From Streptomyces qaidamensis (GTDB lineage: Bacteria > Actinomycetota > Actinomycetes > Streptomycetales > Streptomycetaceae), in NCBI RefSeq assembly GCF_001611795.1, contig NZ_CP015098.1, positions 7,688,001 to 7,752,000 on the forward strand: a stretch of 64,000 bases of DNA, given 5' to 3'. Numbering within the stretch: position 1 is the stretch's first letter; the number at the start of each line of letters is the position of its first letter. The position numbers and the translations under genes are program-made. A model generated the notes under the pieces. The model was given only the letters and a program-made list of their open reading frames with translations. It did not search any database and had not been told where the DNA came from. This document shows positions 24,997 through 32,908 of the stretch, one piece after another.

Positions 24997-26382
24997 TCAG
25001 GTCGTGTCCTCGCCGAGCGGTTGCGGGTTGGGGGAGATGTGCGTTTCCTTGTCGCGTCCCGGCGGGGTCAGGAACAGTGCCACGCAGCCGGCGAAGAGGG
25101 AGATGGAGCCGGCCAGGATGAAGGCACCGGAGTGCCCCCAGGCACCGACCACCACGGCACCCATGCCGGCGCCCAGGCCGGAGACGAGCTTGGCGCTGTA
25201 GACCATGCCGTAGTTGGACGCGTTGTTGTTCTCACCGAAGTAGTCGGCGGTCAGCGCGGCGAACATCGGGAAGATGGCGCCGCCGCCGAAGCCGGAGATC
25301 GAGGAGAAGACCAGGAACAGCGGAAGGTTCTCGGCGTTCGCCGACCAGAGGATGCCGTACTGGGACAGGCCCAGGATCACGCAGACGACGAGCAGGCACC
25401 GCTTGCGGCCGTACAGGTCGGAGAGCCAGCCGATGACACCGCGGCCGGTGCCGTTGACGATGGCCTTCAGGGACATGGCCGTGGCGACGATCCCGCCCGC
25501 GAACCCGGCCTCCTCGCCGATCTCCACCTGGAAGGCGATACCGAAGATGTTCACGCCGGACGTGCACGCCAGGCAGAACCACATCAGGGCGACCCGGCCG
25601 GTCTTCCAGGCCTCCTTCGGGGAGTACTGGCGCACCGCCGGCGGGTTCATGCGCATCGAACGGGCCGCGCGCGGGTCGTCCGGCGGGTTCAGCGGGTCGA
25701 TCGTGGAGGGCCACCAGTTCTTCGGCGGGTCCTTGAAGAAGTAGCCCGAGAACGCGACCATCCCGGCCAGGAACACACCCACCGCGACCAGCACCCAGCG
25801 GAAGTTGGTCAGGTCCATGTAGCCGTTGAAGAGGAAGACGAAGGGCACCGAGCCGTAGGCGAAACCGCCGTTGACGAAGCCGGTCTTGCCGCCCTTGCGC
25901 TCCGGGTACCACTTGCCGACCATGTTGACGCAGGTGGCGTACACCATGCCCGCGCCCATGCCGCTGAACATGCTGAAGCCGATGTAGGCGAAGACCACGT
26001 GCGGCGCGAAGGCGAGGGACAGGTAGCCCAGCAGCGTGCCGACGGCGCCGAGCATCATGGCCCAGCGGGCCGGCAGTTTCCCGCTCTCACGCAGTTTGCC
26101 CGCGGGGAAGGCCACTGCCGCCTGGAAGAAGACCCACACGGTCATCATCCAGAAGATGTGCATGCTGTTCCAGCTGTGCGCCGTGTGCAGGGTCTCCTCG
26201 GCCGACGCGAACGCGTACTCGGCGGAGGAGATGCCCATCATGCCGATCCAGGGCAGGATCACCATCCACTTGCGTTTGCGCCCCATGATGTCGATGTCGG
26301 TCTCACCGAGGCGGTAGACGCGACCGTTCGCGTCGGTGACCTCCCGGTAGGGAACCGTTGTGGGCAGATCGGTCGTTGTCAT
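24997..26382 (-). CDS. OFA (oxalate/formate antiporter) family MFS transporter, oxalate cluster
   Basis: A 461-residue protein with about 12 membrane segments. ATG at 26382 (reading leftward) is chosen over upstream in-frame codons because MTTTDLPTTVPYREVTDANGRVYRLGETDIDIMGRKRKW is a plausible cytoplasmic N-terminus and an AAGGGG site precedes it. Family features: SSAEYAFASAEETLHTAHSW, GMGAGMVYATCVNMVGKWYPERKGGKTGFVNGGFAYGSVPF, and GTGRGVIGWLSDLYGRKRCL. It is much more similar in layout to actinobacterial oxalate transporters than to sugar MFS proteins. It is the last gene of the leftward oxc-frc-acyl-CoA synthetase unit, after a 121-bp gap containing a strong hairpin. No small-subunit ORF is present after it, unlike the OFA gene at 865. 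Confidence 0.88.
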   Translation of the reverse strand: MTTTDLPTTVPYREVTDANGRVYRLGETDIDIMGRKRKWMVILPWIGMMGISSAEYAFASAEETLHTAHSWNSMHIFWMMTVWVFFQAAVAFPAGKLRESGKLPARWAMMLGAVGTLLGYLSLAFAPHVVFAYIGFSMFSGMGAGMVYATCVNMVGKWYPERKGGKTGFVNGGFAYGSVPFVFLFNGYMDLTNFRWVLVAVGVFLAGMVAFSGYFFKDPPKNWWPSTIDPLNPPDDPRAARSMRMNPPAVRQYSPKEAWKTGRVALMWFCLACTSGVNIFGIAFQVEIGEEAGFAGGIVATAMSLKAIVNGTGRGVIGWLSDLYGRKRCLLVVCVILGLSQYGILWSANAENLPLFLVFSSISGFGGGAIFPMFAALTADYFGENNNASNYGMVYSAKLVSGLGAGMGAVVVGAWGHSGAFILAGSISLFAGCVALFLTPPGRDKETHISPNPQPLGEDTT

Positions 26383-26458
26383 GTCGTGTCGCACCCCTTG
26401 CGTCGAAAGATCTGGCCAGCGCCCCCTGTCCCATGCCTTTCGTGCGCGTGCGGCTCCC

Positions 26459-26491
26459 GGGGCCGGCCGACGCGCACCGTCGGCCGGCCCC
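26459..26491. terminator. Strong intercistronic hairpin between acyl-CoA synthetase and OFA genes
   Basis: A perfect 14-bp stem GGGGCCGGCCGACG / CGTCGGCCGGCCCC with a 5-nt loop in the 121-bp gap after the synthetase stop. It may end, attenuate or stabilise the mRNA, so the transporter gene could be expressed at a different level from the enzymes or from its own promoter. Confidence 0.6.
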
Positions 26492-26503
26492 CGCTCACTC
26501 ACC

Positions 26504-28651
26504 TCATGTACCGCCCCCCAGCCGCCCCGCCTCCCGCGCCCAGCGGTACTTCGCGCCGAGCACGGCCACCGGCTTCTCGGTCGTGTACGGATACGCCACG
26601 ACCCCGCGCTCGAAGAGGTACTGGCAGGCCTCCTCGACCTCCACGTCCCCCGCGAGCGACGCCACCACGGGCTTCTCGATCCCGCGCTCCCGGAACTCGG
26701 CCACCACGCGCGCGGTGAGCTCCGCGAAGACCATGGGAGGAGTGACGATGGTGTGCCAGTAGCCGAGGACGAGCGCGTGGATGCGCGGGTCCTCCAGACC
26801 CAACCGGATCGTCGCCTCGTACGTCGACGGCGGCTCGCCCCCGGTGATGTCCACCGGGTTGCCCGCGGCCCCGAAGGGCGGGATGAACTTCCGGAACGCC
26901 TCGTCCAGGTCAGGCGGGATCTCCATCAGGGACAGCCCGTTGTCGGTCACCGCGTCGGAGAGCAGCACACCGCTGCCGCCGGCGCCCGTGATGATCACGA
27001 CGTTGTCGCCCTGGGGAGCGGGCAGCACCGGCAACGCGCGCGCGTACTCCAGCATCTCGTTCAGCCCCGGCGCCCGGATCACCCCGGCCTGCCGCAGGAT
27101 GTCGTCGTACACGGCGTCGTCGCCGGCCAGGGCCCCGGTGTGCGAACCGGCCGCCTTGGCCCCCGCCGCCGTCCGCCCGGCCTTCAGCACGACCACCGGC
27201 TTCTTCGGCACGGTCGCCCGGGCGGCCTCCACGAAGGCGCGGCCGTCCTTGAGGTCCTCCAGATGCATCGCGATGCAGTCGGTGTGCGGGTCCTCGCCGA
27301 ACCAGGTCAGCAGGTCGTCCTCGTCCAGGTCCGACTTGTTGCCGAGCCCGACGATCGCCGACACCCCCGTCTTGGTGGTGCGGGCGAAGCCCAGGATGGC
27401 CATGCCGATGCCGCCCGACTGCGAGGTCAGCGCCACCCCGCCCTTGACGTCGTACGGCGTGCAGAACGTGGCGCACAGGTCCTGCCAGGTGGAGTAGTAG
27501 CCGTAGATGTTCGGCCCCAGCAGCCGTACGCCGTGCCGCTCGGCGATCGCCACGATCTCCGCCTGGAGTTCGTGCTCGCCGGTCTCCGCGAACCCGGAGG
27601 GGATGAGCACGGCGTTCGGGATCTTCTTGCGTCCCACCTCCTCCAGGGCCGAGGCCACGAACTTGGCGGGAATCGCGAAGACCGCCACATCCACCTCACC
27701 GGGAACGTCCGTGACACTCTTGTACGCCTTGCGGCCCAGAATGTCATCGGCCTTGGGATTCACCGGATGGATCTCCCCGGCGAACCCTCCGTCGATGAGG
27801 TTGCGCATCACCGAATTGCCGATCTTGCCCTGCTCGTTGGAGGCGCCGATCACGGCGACCGAGCCCGGCTGCATCAGTCGGCTCATCGACGCGAGGATCT
27901 CGTCGCGCGAGTACTTTCGGCGCGGCGCGGGCTGCGACTCGGCGAGGATCACCCGGATGTCGGCCGCGACGGCACCCTCCGCCGTCGCGATCACCGGGTT
28001 GAGGTCCACCTCGGCGATCTCTGGGAAGTCCGCGACGAGTTGCGAGACCCGGCGGATCTGCTCGGCGACGGCCCACCGGTCCACGGCCGCCTGGCCGCGC
28101 ACCCCGCGCAGGATCTCCGCCGACCGGATCGAGTCCAGCATCGACAGCGCCTCGTCGGCGGTCACCGGCGCGAGCCGGAAGGTGACGTCCTTCAGGACCT
28201 CGACGAGCACCCCGCCGAGCCCGAAGGCGACCACCTTCCCGAACGTCGGGTCCGTGACCGCGCCGACGATGACCTCCTGCCCCTTCGGCAGCAGCTCCTG
28301 CACCTGCACGCCCGAGATGCGGGCATCGGCGTCGTAGGCGCGTGCGTTGTCGATGATGGTGTGGAAGGCGGCCCGTACGTCGGTCGCGCCCTCGACCCCG
28401 ACGATCACCCCGCCGGCGTCGGTCTTGTGCAGGATGTCCGGCGAGACGATCTTCATCACGACGGGCCCGCCGAAGCGTGCCGCGAACGCCACGGCCTCGT
28501 CGACGTCCGTCGCCAGTTCCTCGCCCGGCACGGCGATCCCGTACGCGTCGGCGATCACCTTGCCCTCGGGCGCGGTCAGCGCGGTCCGTCCCTCGGCCCG
28601 CACGGACTGCAGGAGGGACCGCACCCGCAGGACCCGGTCTTCCGCCATCAC
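26504..28651 (-). CDS. ADP-forming acyl-CoA synthetase (acetate--CoA ligase family), ATP-grasp first
   Basis: A 715-residue single-chain NDP-forming acyl-CoA synthetase. Start codons GTG 28651 and ATG 28648 are adjacent; GGAG at 28661-28664 fits the GTG better. Residues about 15-230 are an ATP-grasp domain (VVMKIVSPDILHKTDAGGVIVGV, VAFGLGGVLVEVLKDVTFRLAPV). Residues about 250-370 form a CoA-binding Rossmann domain (SVAVIGASNEQGKIGNSVMRNLIDGGFAGEIHPVNPKADDILG). The succinyl-CoA ligase-like part follows (GVALTSQSGGIGMAILGFA, LKAGRTAAGAKAAGSHTGALAGDD), holding the phosphohistidine-type SHTGALAG segment. The ATP-grasp-first order is the reverse of many archaeal enzymes. It likely links acyl-CoA hydrolysis to ATP formation or activates a small acid; formate, oxalate or acetate are candidates (inference). 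It starts 1-4 bp after the frc stop. Confidence 0.88.
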   Translation of the reverse strand: MMAEDRVLRVRSLLQSVRAEGRTALTAPEGKVIADAYGIAVPGEELATDVDEAVAFAARFGGPVVMKIVSPDILHKTDAGGVIVGVEGATDVRAAFHTIIDNARAYDADARISGVQVQELLPKGQEVIVGAVTDPTFGKVVAFGLGGVLVEVLKDVTFRLAPVTADEALSMLDSIRSAEILRGVRGQAAVDRWAVAEQIRRVSQLVADFPEIAEVDLNPVIATAEGAVAADIRVILAESQPAPRRKYSRDEILASMSRLMQPGSVAVIGASNEQGKIGNSVMRNLIDGGFAGEIHPVNPKADDILGRKAYKSVTDVPGEVDVAVFAIPAKFVASALEEVGRKKIPNAVLIPSGFAETGEHELQAEIVAIAERHGVRLLGPNIYGYYSTWQDLCATFCTPYDVKGGVALTSQSGGIGMAILGFARTTKTGVSAIVGLGNKSDLDEDDLLTWFGEDPHTDCIAMHLEDLKDGRAFVEAARATVPKKPVVVLKAGRTAAGAKAAGSHTGALAGDDAVYDDILRQAGVIRAPGLNEMLEYARALPVLPAPQGDNVVIITGAGGSGVLLSDAVTDNGLSLMEIPPDLDEAFRKFIPPFGAAGNPVDITGGEPPSTYEATIRLGLEDPRIHALVLGYWHTIVTPPMVFAELTARVVAEFRERGIEKPVVASLAGDVEVEEACQYLFERGVVAYPYTTEKPVAVLGAKYRWAREAGRLGGGT

Positions 28652-28652
28652 G

Positions 28653-29894
28653 TCAGATCACTCCGTTCGACTTGAGCAGGCGCACTTCCTCGTCGCCGAG
28701 GCCGAGTTCGCCGACGTAGACCTCTTCGTTGTGCTCGCCGAGCAAGGGGGAGCTGGTCACCTCGACGGGGGAGTCGGACAGTTTGAGCGGGCTGCCGACG
28801 GTCACGAAGTCGCCGCGCTCGGGGTGGGGGACGGTGACGACCATGTCGTTGGCGGCGAGCGAACGGTCCTCGATGATCTCCCGGGTGGACAGGATCGGCC
28901 CGCACGGGATGTTGCGCGCGTTGAGCCGCTCCAGCACCTCCCACTTGGGCAGCGTCGAGGACCACTCCTCGATCAGCTGGAACATCTTGCCGAGCTTGGG
29001 CAGCCGCGCCTCGGGTGTCGCCCACTCGGGGTCGTCGGCCAGCTCGGGCCGGCCGATGAGCTCGCTGATCGGCTGCCAGCCGACGGGCTGCACGATGACA
29101 TACACGTAGTCGTTCGGGCCGCCCGGCGCGCACTTGACCGCCCAGCCCGGCTGGCCGCCGCCGGACGCGTTTCCGGACCTGGGAACCTCGTCGCCGAAGT
29201 CGTCGTTGGGATATTCAGCGAGCGGCCCGTGTGCCAGGCGCTGCTGGTCCCGCAGCTTCACCCGGCACAGGTTCAGTACGGCGTGCTGCATGGCCACGTT
29301 GACCCGCTGCCCGCGCCCGGTGCGCTCCCGTTGATAGAGCGCGGCGAGGATGCCCGCCACGGCGTGCACACCCGTCCCCGAGTCCCCGATCTGGGCCCCC
29401 GTCGCCAGCGGCGGTCCGTCCTCGAAACCGGTGGTCGACATCGACCCGCCCATGGCCTGCGCGACGACCTCGTACGCCTTGAAGTTGGTGTACGGGCCCT
29501 CGCCGAACCCCTTGATGGAGGCGTAGACGATTCGTGGATTGATCTCCTGGATGCGATCCCAGGTGAAGCCCATCCGGTCCACCGCGCCCGGGCCGAAGTT
29601 CTCGACCATGACGTCGGAGCGCCGGATCAGCTCGGTGAGGATCTCCTTGCCGCGCTCGGTCTTGGTGTTGAGGGTGATGCTCCGCTTGTTGCAGTTGAGC
29701 ATCGTGAAGTAGAGGGAGTCGACGTCCGGGAGGTCACGCAGCTGCTTGCGCGTGATGTCGCCGGTCGGAGCCTCCAGCTTGACGACGTCCGCGCCGAGCC
29801 AGGCGAGCAGCTGGGTCGCCGACGGCCCGGACTGGACGTGGGTCATGTCCAGGACACGGACGCCTTCGAGGGCCTTGGTGGAGGTAGCTGTCAT
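28653..29894 (-). CDS. frc: Formyl-CoA:oxalate CoA-transferase
   Basis: A 413-residue class III (CaiB/BaiF) CoA-transferase. ATG 29894 has GAGG about 9 nt upstream; an in-frame GTG at 29903 directly abuts the same site and is less likely. The N-terminus ALEGVRVLDMTHVQSGPSATQLLAWLGADVVKLEAPTGDITR is highly typical of Frc. The catalytic aspartate is in ATGAQIGDSGTGVHAVAG (about residue 170), and the glycine-rich loop that protects the acyl-enzyme is SGGGQPGWAVK. Length matches Frc (about 420-430). It moves CoA from formyl-CoA to oxalate, giving oxalyl-CoA and formate. It lies 10 bp after oxc and just before the acyl-CoA synthetase, in the order oxc-frc-synthetase-OFA. Confidence 0.93.
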   Translation of the reverse strand: MTATSTKALEGVRVLDMTHVQSGPSATQLLAWLGADVVKLEAPTGDITRKQLRDLPDVDSLYFTMLNCNKRSITLNTKTERGKEILTELIRRSDVMVENFGPGAVDRMGFTWDRIQEINPRIVYASIKGFGEGPYTNFKAYEVVAQAMGGSMSTTGFEDGPPLATGAQIGDSGTGVHAVAGILAALYQRERTGRGQRVNVAMQHAVLNLCRVKLRDQQRLAHGPLAEYPNDDFGDEVPRSGNASGGGQPGWAVKCAPGGPNDYVYVIVQPVGWQPISELIGRPELADDPEWATPEARLPKLGKMFQLIEEWSSTLPKWEVLERLNARNIPCGPILSTREIIEDRSLAANDMVVTVPHPERGDFVTVGSPLKLSDSPVEVTSSPLLGEHNEEVYVGELGLGDEEVRLLKSNGVI

Positions 29895-29904
29895 CGGGGG
29901 CACC

Positions 29905-31587
29905 TCACTTGTACATGGTCTGGTTCATGGTTCCGGGGGCGTACGCGTCGGGGTCGACCCAGACGTTGATCAGCGACGGCTTGCCGGACTCGCGGGCGCG
30001 CCGCAGGGCCGGGCCGATGTCGGCGGGGTCGCGGACCTCCTCGCCGTAACCGCCCAGCATCTGGGCGAACTTGTCGTAGTGGACGTCGCCGAGGGTGTTG
30101 CCGACCCGGTCGCGGTCCTTGCCGTACTTGGCGGCCTGGCCGTAGCGGATCTGGTTCATGGAGGAGTTGTTGCCGACGATGCCGACGAACGGGAGGTTGT
30201 AGCGGACGAGCGTCTCGAAGTCCCAGCCGGTCAGGGAGAAGGCGCCGTCGCCGAAGAGCGCGACGACCTCCTTGTCGGGCCGCGCCTGCTTGGCCGCGAG
30301 CACGAAGGGGACGCCGACGCCGAGCGTGCCGAGGGGCCCCGGGTCCATCCAGTGCCCGGGCGACTTGGGCTGGACGACCTGCCCGGAGAAGGTGACGATG
30401 TCGCCGCCGTCGCCGATGTAGATGGAGTCCTCGGTGAGGAAGTCGTTGATCTCGCTGACCAGGCGGTAGGGGTGGATGGGTGAGGCGTCGGACTTCAGAT
30501 TCGGCTGCCGCTTCTCCAGGGCGGTCTGCTCGGCGGCCCGCAGCTCGTCCAGCCACTCCTTGCGCTGGGAGGCGCCGCCGTTGATGCGCCCGGAGGCCGC
30601 CTCGGTCACGGACTTCAGGACCAGCCCGGCGTCGCCCACGATGCCGAGGTCGATGTCGCGGTTCTTGCCGACGGTGCGGTAGTCGAGGTCGATCTGCACG
30701 ACGGTCGCGTCCGGCGACAGCCGCTTGCCGTAGCCCATGCGGAAGTCGAAGGGCGTACCGACGATGACGATGACGTCGGCGTTGGAGAAGGCGTACCGGC
30801 GCGAGAGCTGGAAGTGGTGTGGGTCGCCGGGCGGGAGGGTGCCGCGTCCCGCGCCGTTCATGTAGGCGGGGATGTTGAGGGTCCTGACGAGTTCGATGGC
30901 CGACTCGGTGCCCCGGGTGGTCCACACCTGGCTGCCGAGCAGGATGGCCGGCTTCTCGGCGTGCACCAGCAGGTCGGCGAGCTTCTCGATCGCCTCGGGG
31001 TCGCCGGCCGAGCGGGTCGAGGCGCGGTAGGCGCCGTCCTGCGGCACGCGCGCCTTGGCGGCGGGGACCTTGGCGTCCAGCACGTCGCGCGGGATCTCCA
31101 GGAAGGAGGGGCCGGGCGCGCCGTGGAAGCACTCGCGGAACGCCATGGACACCATGTCCGCGGCACGGGCCGTGTCGGGCACGGTCGCCGCGAACTTGGT
31201 GATGGGGTTCATCATGTCGACGTGCGGCAGGTCCTGGAGGGACCCCATCTTGTGCTGTGTGAGGGCTCCCTGGCCGCCGATCAGCAGCATCGGTGACTCT
31301 GCGCGGAAGGCGTTGGCGACACCGGTGACGGCGTCGGTCGTTCCCGGCCCCGCGGTGACCACCGCGCAACCGGGCTTGCCGGTGATGCGCGCGTAACCGT
31401 CGGCGGCGTGGGCGGCGACCTGCTCGTGGCGTACGTCGACGACCTCGATGCCCTCGTCGACGCAACCGTCGTAGATGTCGATGATGTGGCCGCCGCAGAG
31501 CGTGTAGATGCGGTCGACTCCCTCGGCCTTCAGCGCCTTGGCTACGAGATGACCACCGGAAATCAAGTCCTGGGTGTCGTCGGGCAT
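29905..31587 (-). CDS. oxc: Oxalyl-CoA decarboxylase
   Basis: A 560-residue thiamine-diphosphate enzyme, the usual Oxc length. ATG 31587 is preceded by an AGGAC-type site. The catalytic glutamate for ThDP is in VVDVRHEQVAAHAADGYARITGKPG; the central FAD-like domain (used for ADP in Oxc) contains PAILLGSQVW and VIVIVGTPFDFRMGYGKRLSPDATVVQIDLDYRTVGKNRDIDLGIVGDAG; the C-terminal ThDP motif reads ALFGDGAFSLTGWDFETLVRYNLPFVGIVGNNSSMNQIRYG. It ends with the PDAYAPGTMNQTMYK type tail seen in Oxc. It converts oxalyl-CoA to formyl-CoA and CO2, closing the cycle with Frc. It is the first gene of the leftward operon and is controlled by the intergenic region it shares with sucC. Confidence 0.95.
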   Translation of the reverse strand: MPDDTQDLISGGHLVAKALKAEGVDRIYTLCGGHIIDIYDGCVDEGIEVVDVRHEQVAAHAADGYARITGKPGCAVVTAGPGTTDAVTGVANAFRAESPMLLIGGQGALTQHKMGSLQDLPHVDMMNPITKFAATVPDTARAADMVSMAFRECFHGAPGPSFLEIPRDVLDAKVPAAKARVPQDGAYRASTRSAGDPEAIEKLADLLVHAEKPAILLGSQVWTTRGTESAIELVRTLNIPAYMNGAGRGTLPPGDPHHFQLSRRYAFSNADVIVIVGTPFDFRMGYGKRLSPDATVVQIDLDYRTVGKNRDIDLGIVGDAGLVLKSVTEAASGRINGGASQRKEWLDELRAAEQTALEKRQPNLKSDASPIHPYRLVSEINDFLTEDSIYIGDGGDIVTFSGQVVQPKSPGHWMDPGPLGTLGVGVPFVLAAKQARPDKEVVALFGDGAFSLTGWDFETLVRYNLPFVGIVGNNSSMNQIRYGQAAKYGKDRDRVGNTLGDVHYDKFAQMLGGYGEEVRDPADIGPALRRARESGKPSLINVWVDPDAYAPGTMNQTMYK

Positions 31588-31637
31588 GGCGAAGTCCTGT
31601 CCCTTCGTAGGGGGTTGGAGCGGCTCGCAGTACATTG

Positions 31638-31661
31638 CATACAGTCGACGAATACTGTATG
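31638..31661. promoter_or_regulatory. Perfect dyad operator between oxc and sucC (site C)
   Basis: CATACAGT (31638-31645), 8-bp spacer, ACTGTATG (31654-31661): both 8-bp arms pair without mismatch. It lies 50 bp upstream of oxc and about 100 bp upstream of sucC, so one site can control both directions. Each arm contains TACAGT, shared with sites A (near 731) and B (near 3444), and the spacer carries the CGACGAA string also found next to site A. The FCD-GntR at 3537 is the most obvious candidate binder. Confidence 0.65.
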
Positions 31662-31763
31662 AAGCTTGTTATCCCGCATCCGATGGGTGGTGTCCAGGGG
31701 GCGTGCGGCATTTTCGGGCGACTGGGGGTCGTTCCCCAGAAGACACAGCAGTCAGGAGCCGAA

Positions 31764-32894
31764 ATGGACCTGTACGAACACCAGGCAAGGGAACTCTTCG
31801 AGGAACACGGCATCTTGGTGCCGCCGGCCGAGGTGACCGGCTCGCCCAAGGAAGCACGCGAGATCGCACGCCGGCTCGGCGGGCGAGTCGTGGTGAAAGC
31901 CCAGGTGAAGACCGGCGGACGCGGCAAGGCCGGTGGCGTGAAACTCGCAGCTGACCCGGCCGCCGCGGAGCTGACAGCACGCCAGATCCTCGGCATGGAC
32001 ATCAAGGGCCACACGGTCGGCAAGGTCATGCTGGCCCAACCCGTGGACATAGCGGACGAGTTCTACGTGTCCTACGTACTCGACCGCGCGGCGGGCCGCT
32101 TCCTCGCGATCGCCTCGGCCGAGGGCGGCATGGAGATCGAGGAGGTCGCCGCCACGAGGCCGGAGGCGGTCGCCCGCATCCCCGTCGACCCGGCCGAGGG
32201 CGTGACCTCGGCCAGGGCCACCGAGATCGCCGACGCGGCCGGGCTGCCGCCCCAGGCCGTCGACGTCCTCGTCCGCCTGTGGCAGGTCCTGGTCCGCGAG
32301 GACGCCCTCCTCGTCGAGGTCAACCCTCTCGTCCGCACGACGCAGGGCCGGATCCTCGCGCTCGACGGCAAGGTCACCCTCGACGACAACGCGCGCTTCC
32401 GGCAGGCACGCTGGGGCGCGGACGACACCGGGCACGACGACCCGCTGGAGGCGGCCGCCGCCGCGAAGGGCCTCAACTACGTCAAGCTGGACGGCGAGGT
32501 CGGCATCATCGGCAACGGCGCCGGCCTCGTCATGTCGACCCTCGACGTGGTCGCCGGGTGTGGCGCGCGGCCGGCCAACTTCCTCGACATCGGCGGTGGG
32601 GCGAGCGCCCAGGTGATGGCGGACGGGCTGTCGGTCATCCTCTCCGACCCGGCCGTGAAATCCGTCTTCGTCAACGTCTTCGGCGGGATCACCGCCTGCG
32701 ACGCGGTCGCCGACGGCATCGTGCAGGCCCTGGAAACCGTCCGGCTGACCAAGCCGCTCGTCGTCCGCCTGGACGGCAACAACGCGGCCCGGGGCCGGGC
32801 CGTTCTCGACGAGCACGCGCATCCGCTGGTCCAGCAGGTCACCACCATGGACGGCGCCGCCGCCCGTGCCGCCGAACTCGCCACCACGGCCTGA
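31764..32894 (+). CDS. sucC: Succinate--CoA ligase (ADP-forming) subunit beta
   Basis: A 376-residue ATP-grasp protein. ATG 31764 with AGGAG at 31754-31758 is chosen; the frame runs upstream through the operator region, which is not coding. The start MDLYEHQARELFEEHGILVPP is the classical SucC N-terminus, followed by VVVKAQVKTGGRGKAGGVKLA (nucleotide-binding), LVEVNPLVRTTQGRILALDGKVTLDDNARFRQ (metal ligands) and NFLDIGGGASAQVMADGLSVILSDPAVKSVFVNVFGGITACDAVADGIVQAL. It forms succinyl-CoA from succinate with SucD. Being divergent from oxc, this pair is probably a pathway-dedicated paralogue, supplying succinyl-CoA as CoA donor for oxalate or recovering ATP from acyl-CoA; that role is inferred. 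Confidence 0.92.
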   Translation: MDLYEHQARELFEEHGILVPPAEVTGSPKEAREIARRLGGRVVVKAQVKTGGRGKAGGVKLAADPAAAELTARQILGMDIKGHTVGKVMLAQPVDIADEFYVSYVLDRAAGRFLAIASAEGGMEIEEVAATRPEAVARIPVDPAEGVTSARATEIADAAGLPPQAVDVLVRLWQVLVREDALLVEVNPLVRTTQGRILALDGKVTLDDNARFRQARWGADDTGHDDPLEAAAAAKGLNYVKLDGEVGIIGNGAGLVMSTLDVVAGCGARPANFLDIGGGASAQVMADGLSVILSDPAVKSVFVNVFGGITACDAVADGIVQALETVRLTKPLVVRLDGNNAARGRAVLDEHAHPLVQQVTTMDGAAARAAELATTA

Positions 32895-32908
32895 GGAGAG
32901 GGAACGTC

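Noticed and set aside
24790..26718. 642-codon plus-strand frame opposite the OFA transporter
   Set aside because: Antisense shadow starting inside the palindrome arm; hydrophilic low-complexity product opposite a clear membrane protein gene.
31635..31763. Extension of SucC upstream of the ATG at 31764
   Set aside because: The extra residues overlap the dyad operator and have no SucC similarity; MDLYEHQARELF is the family start.
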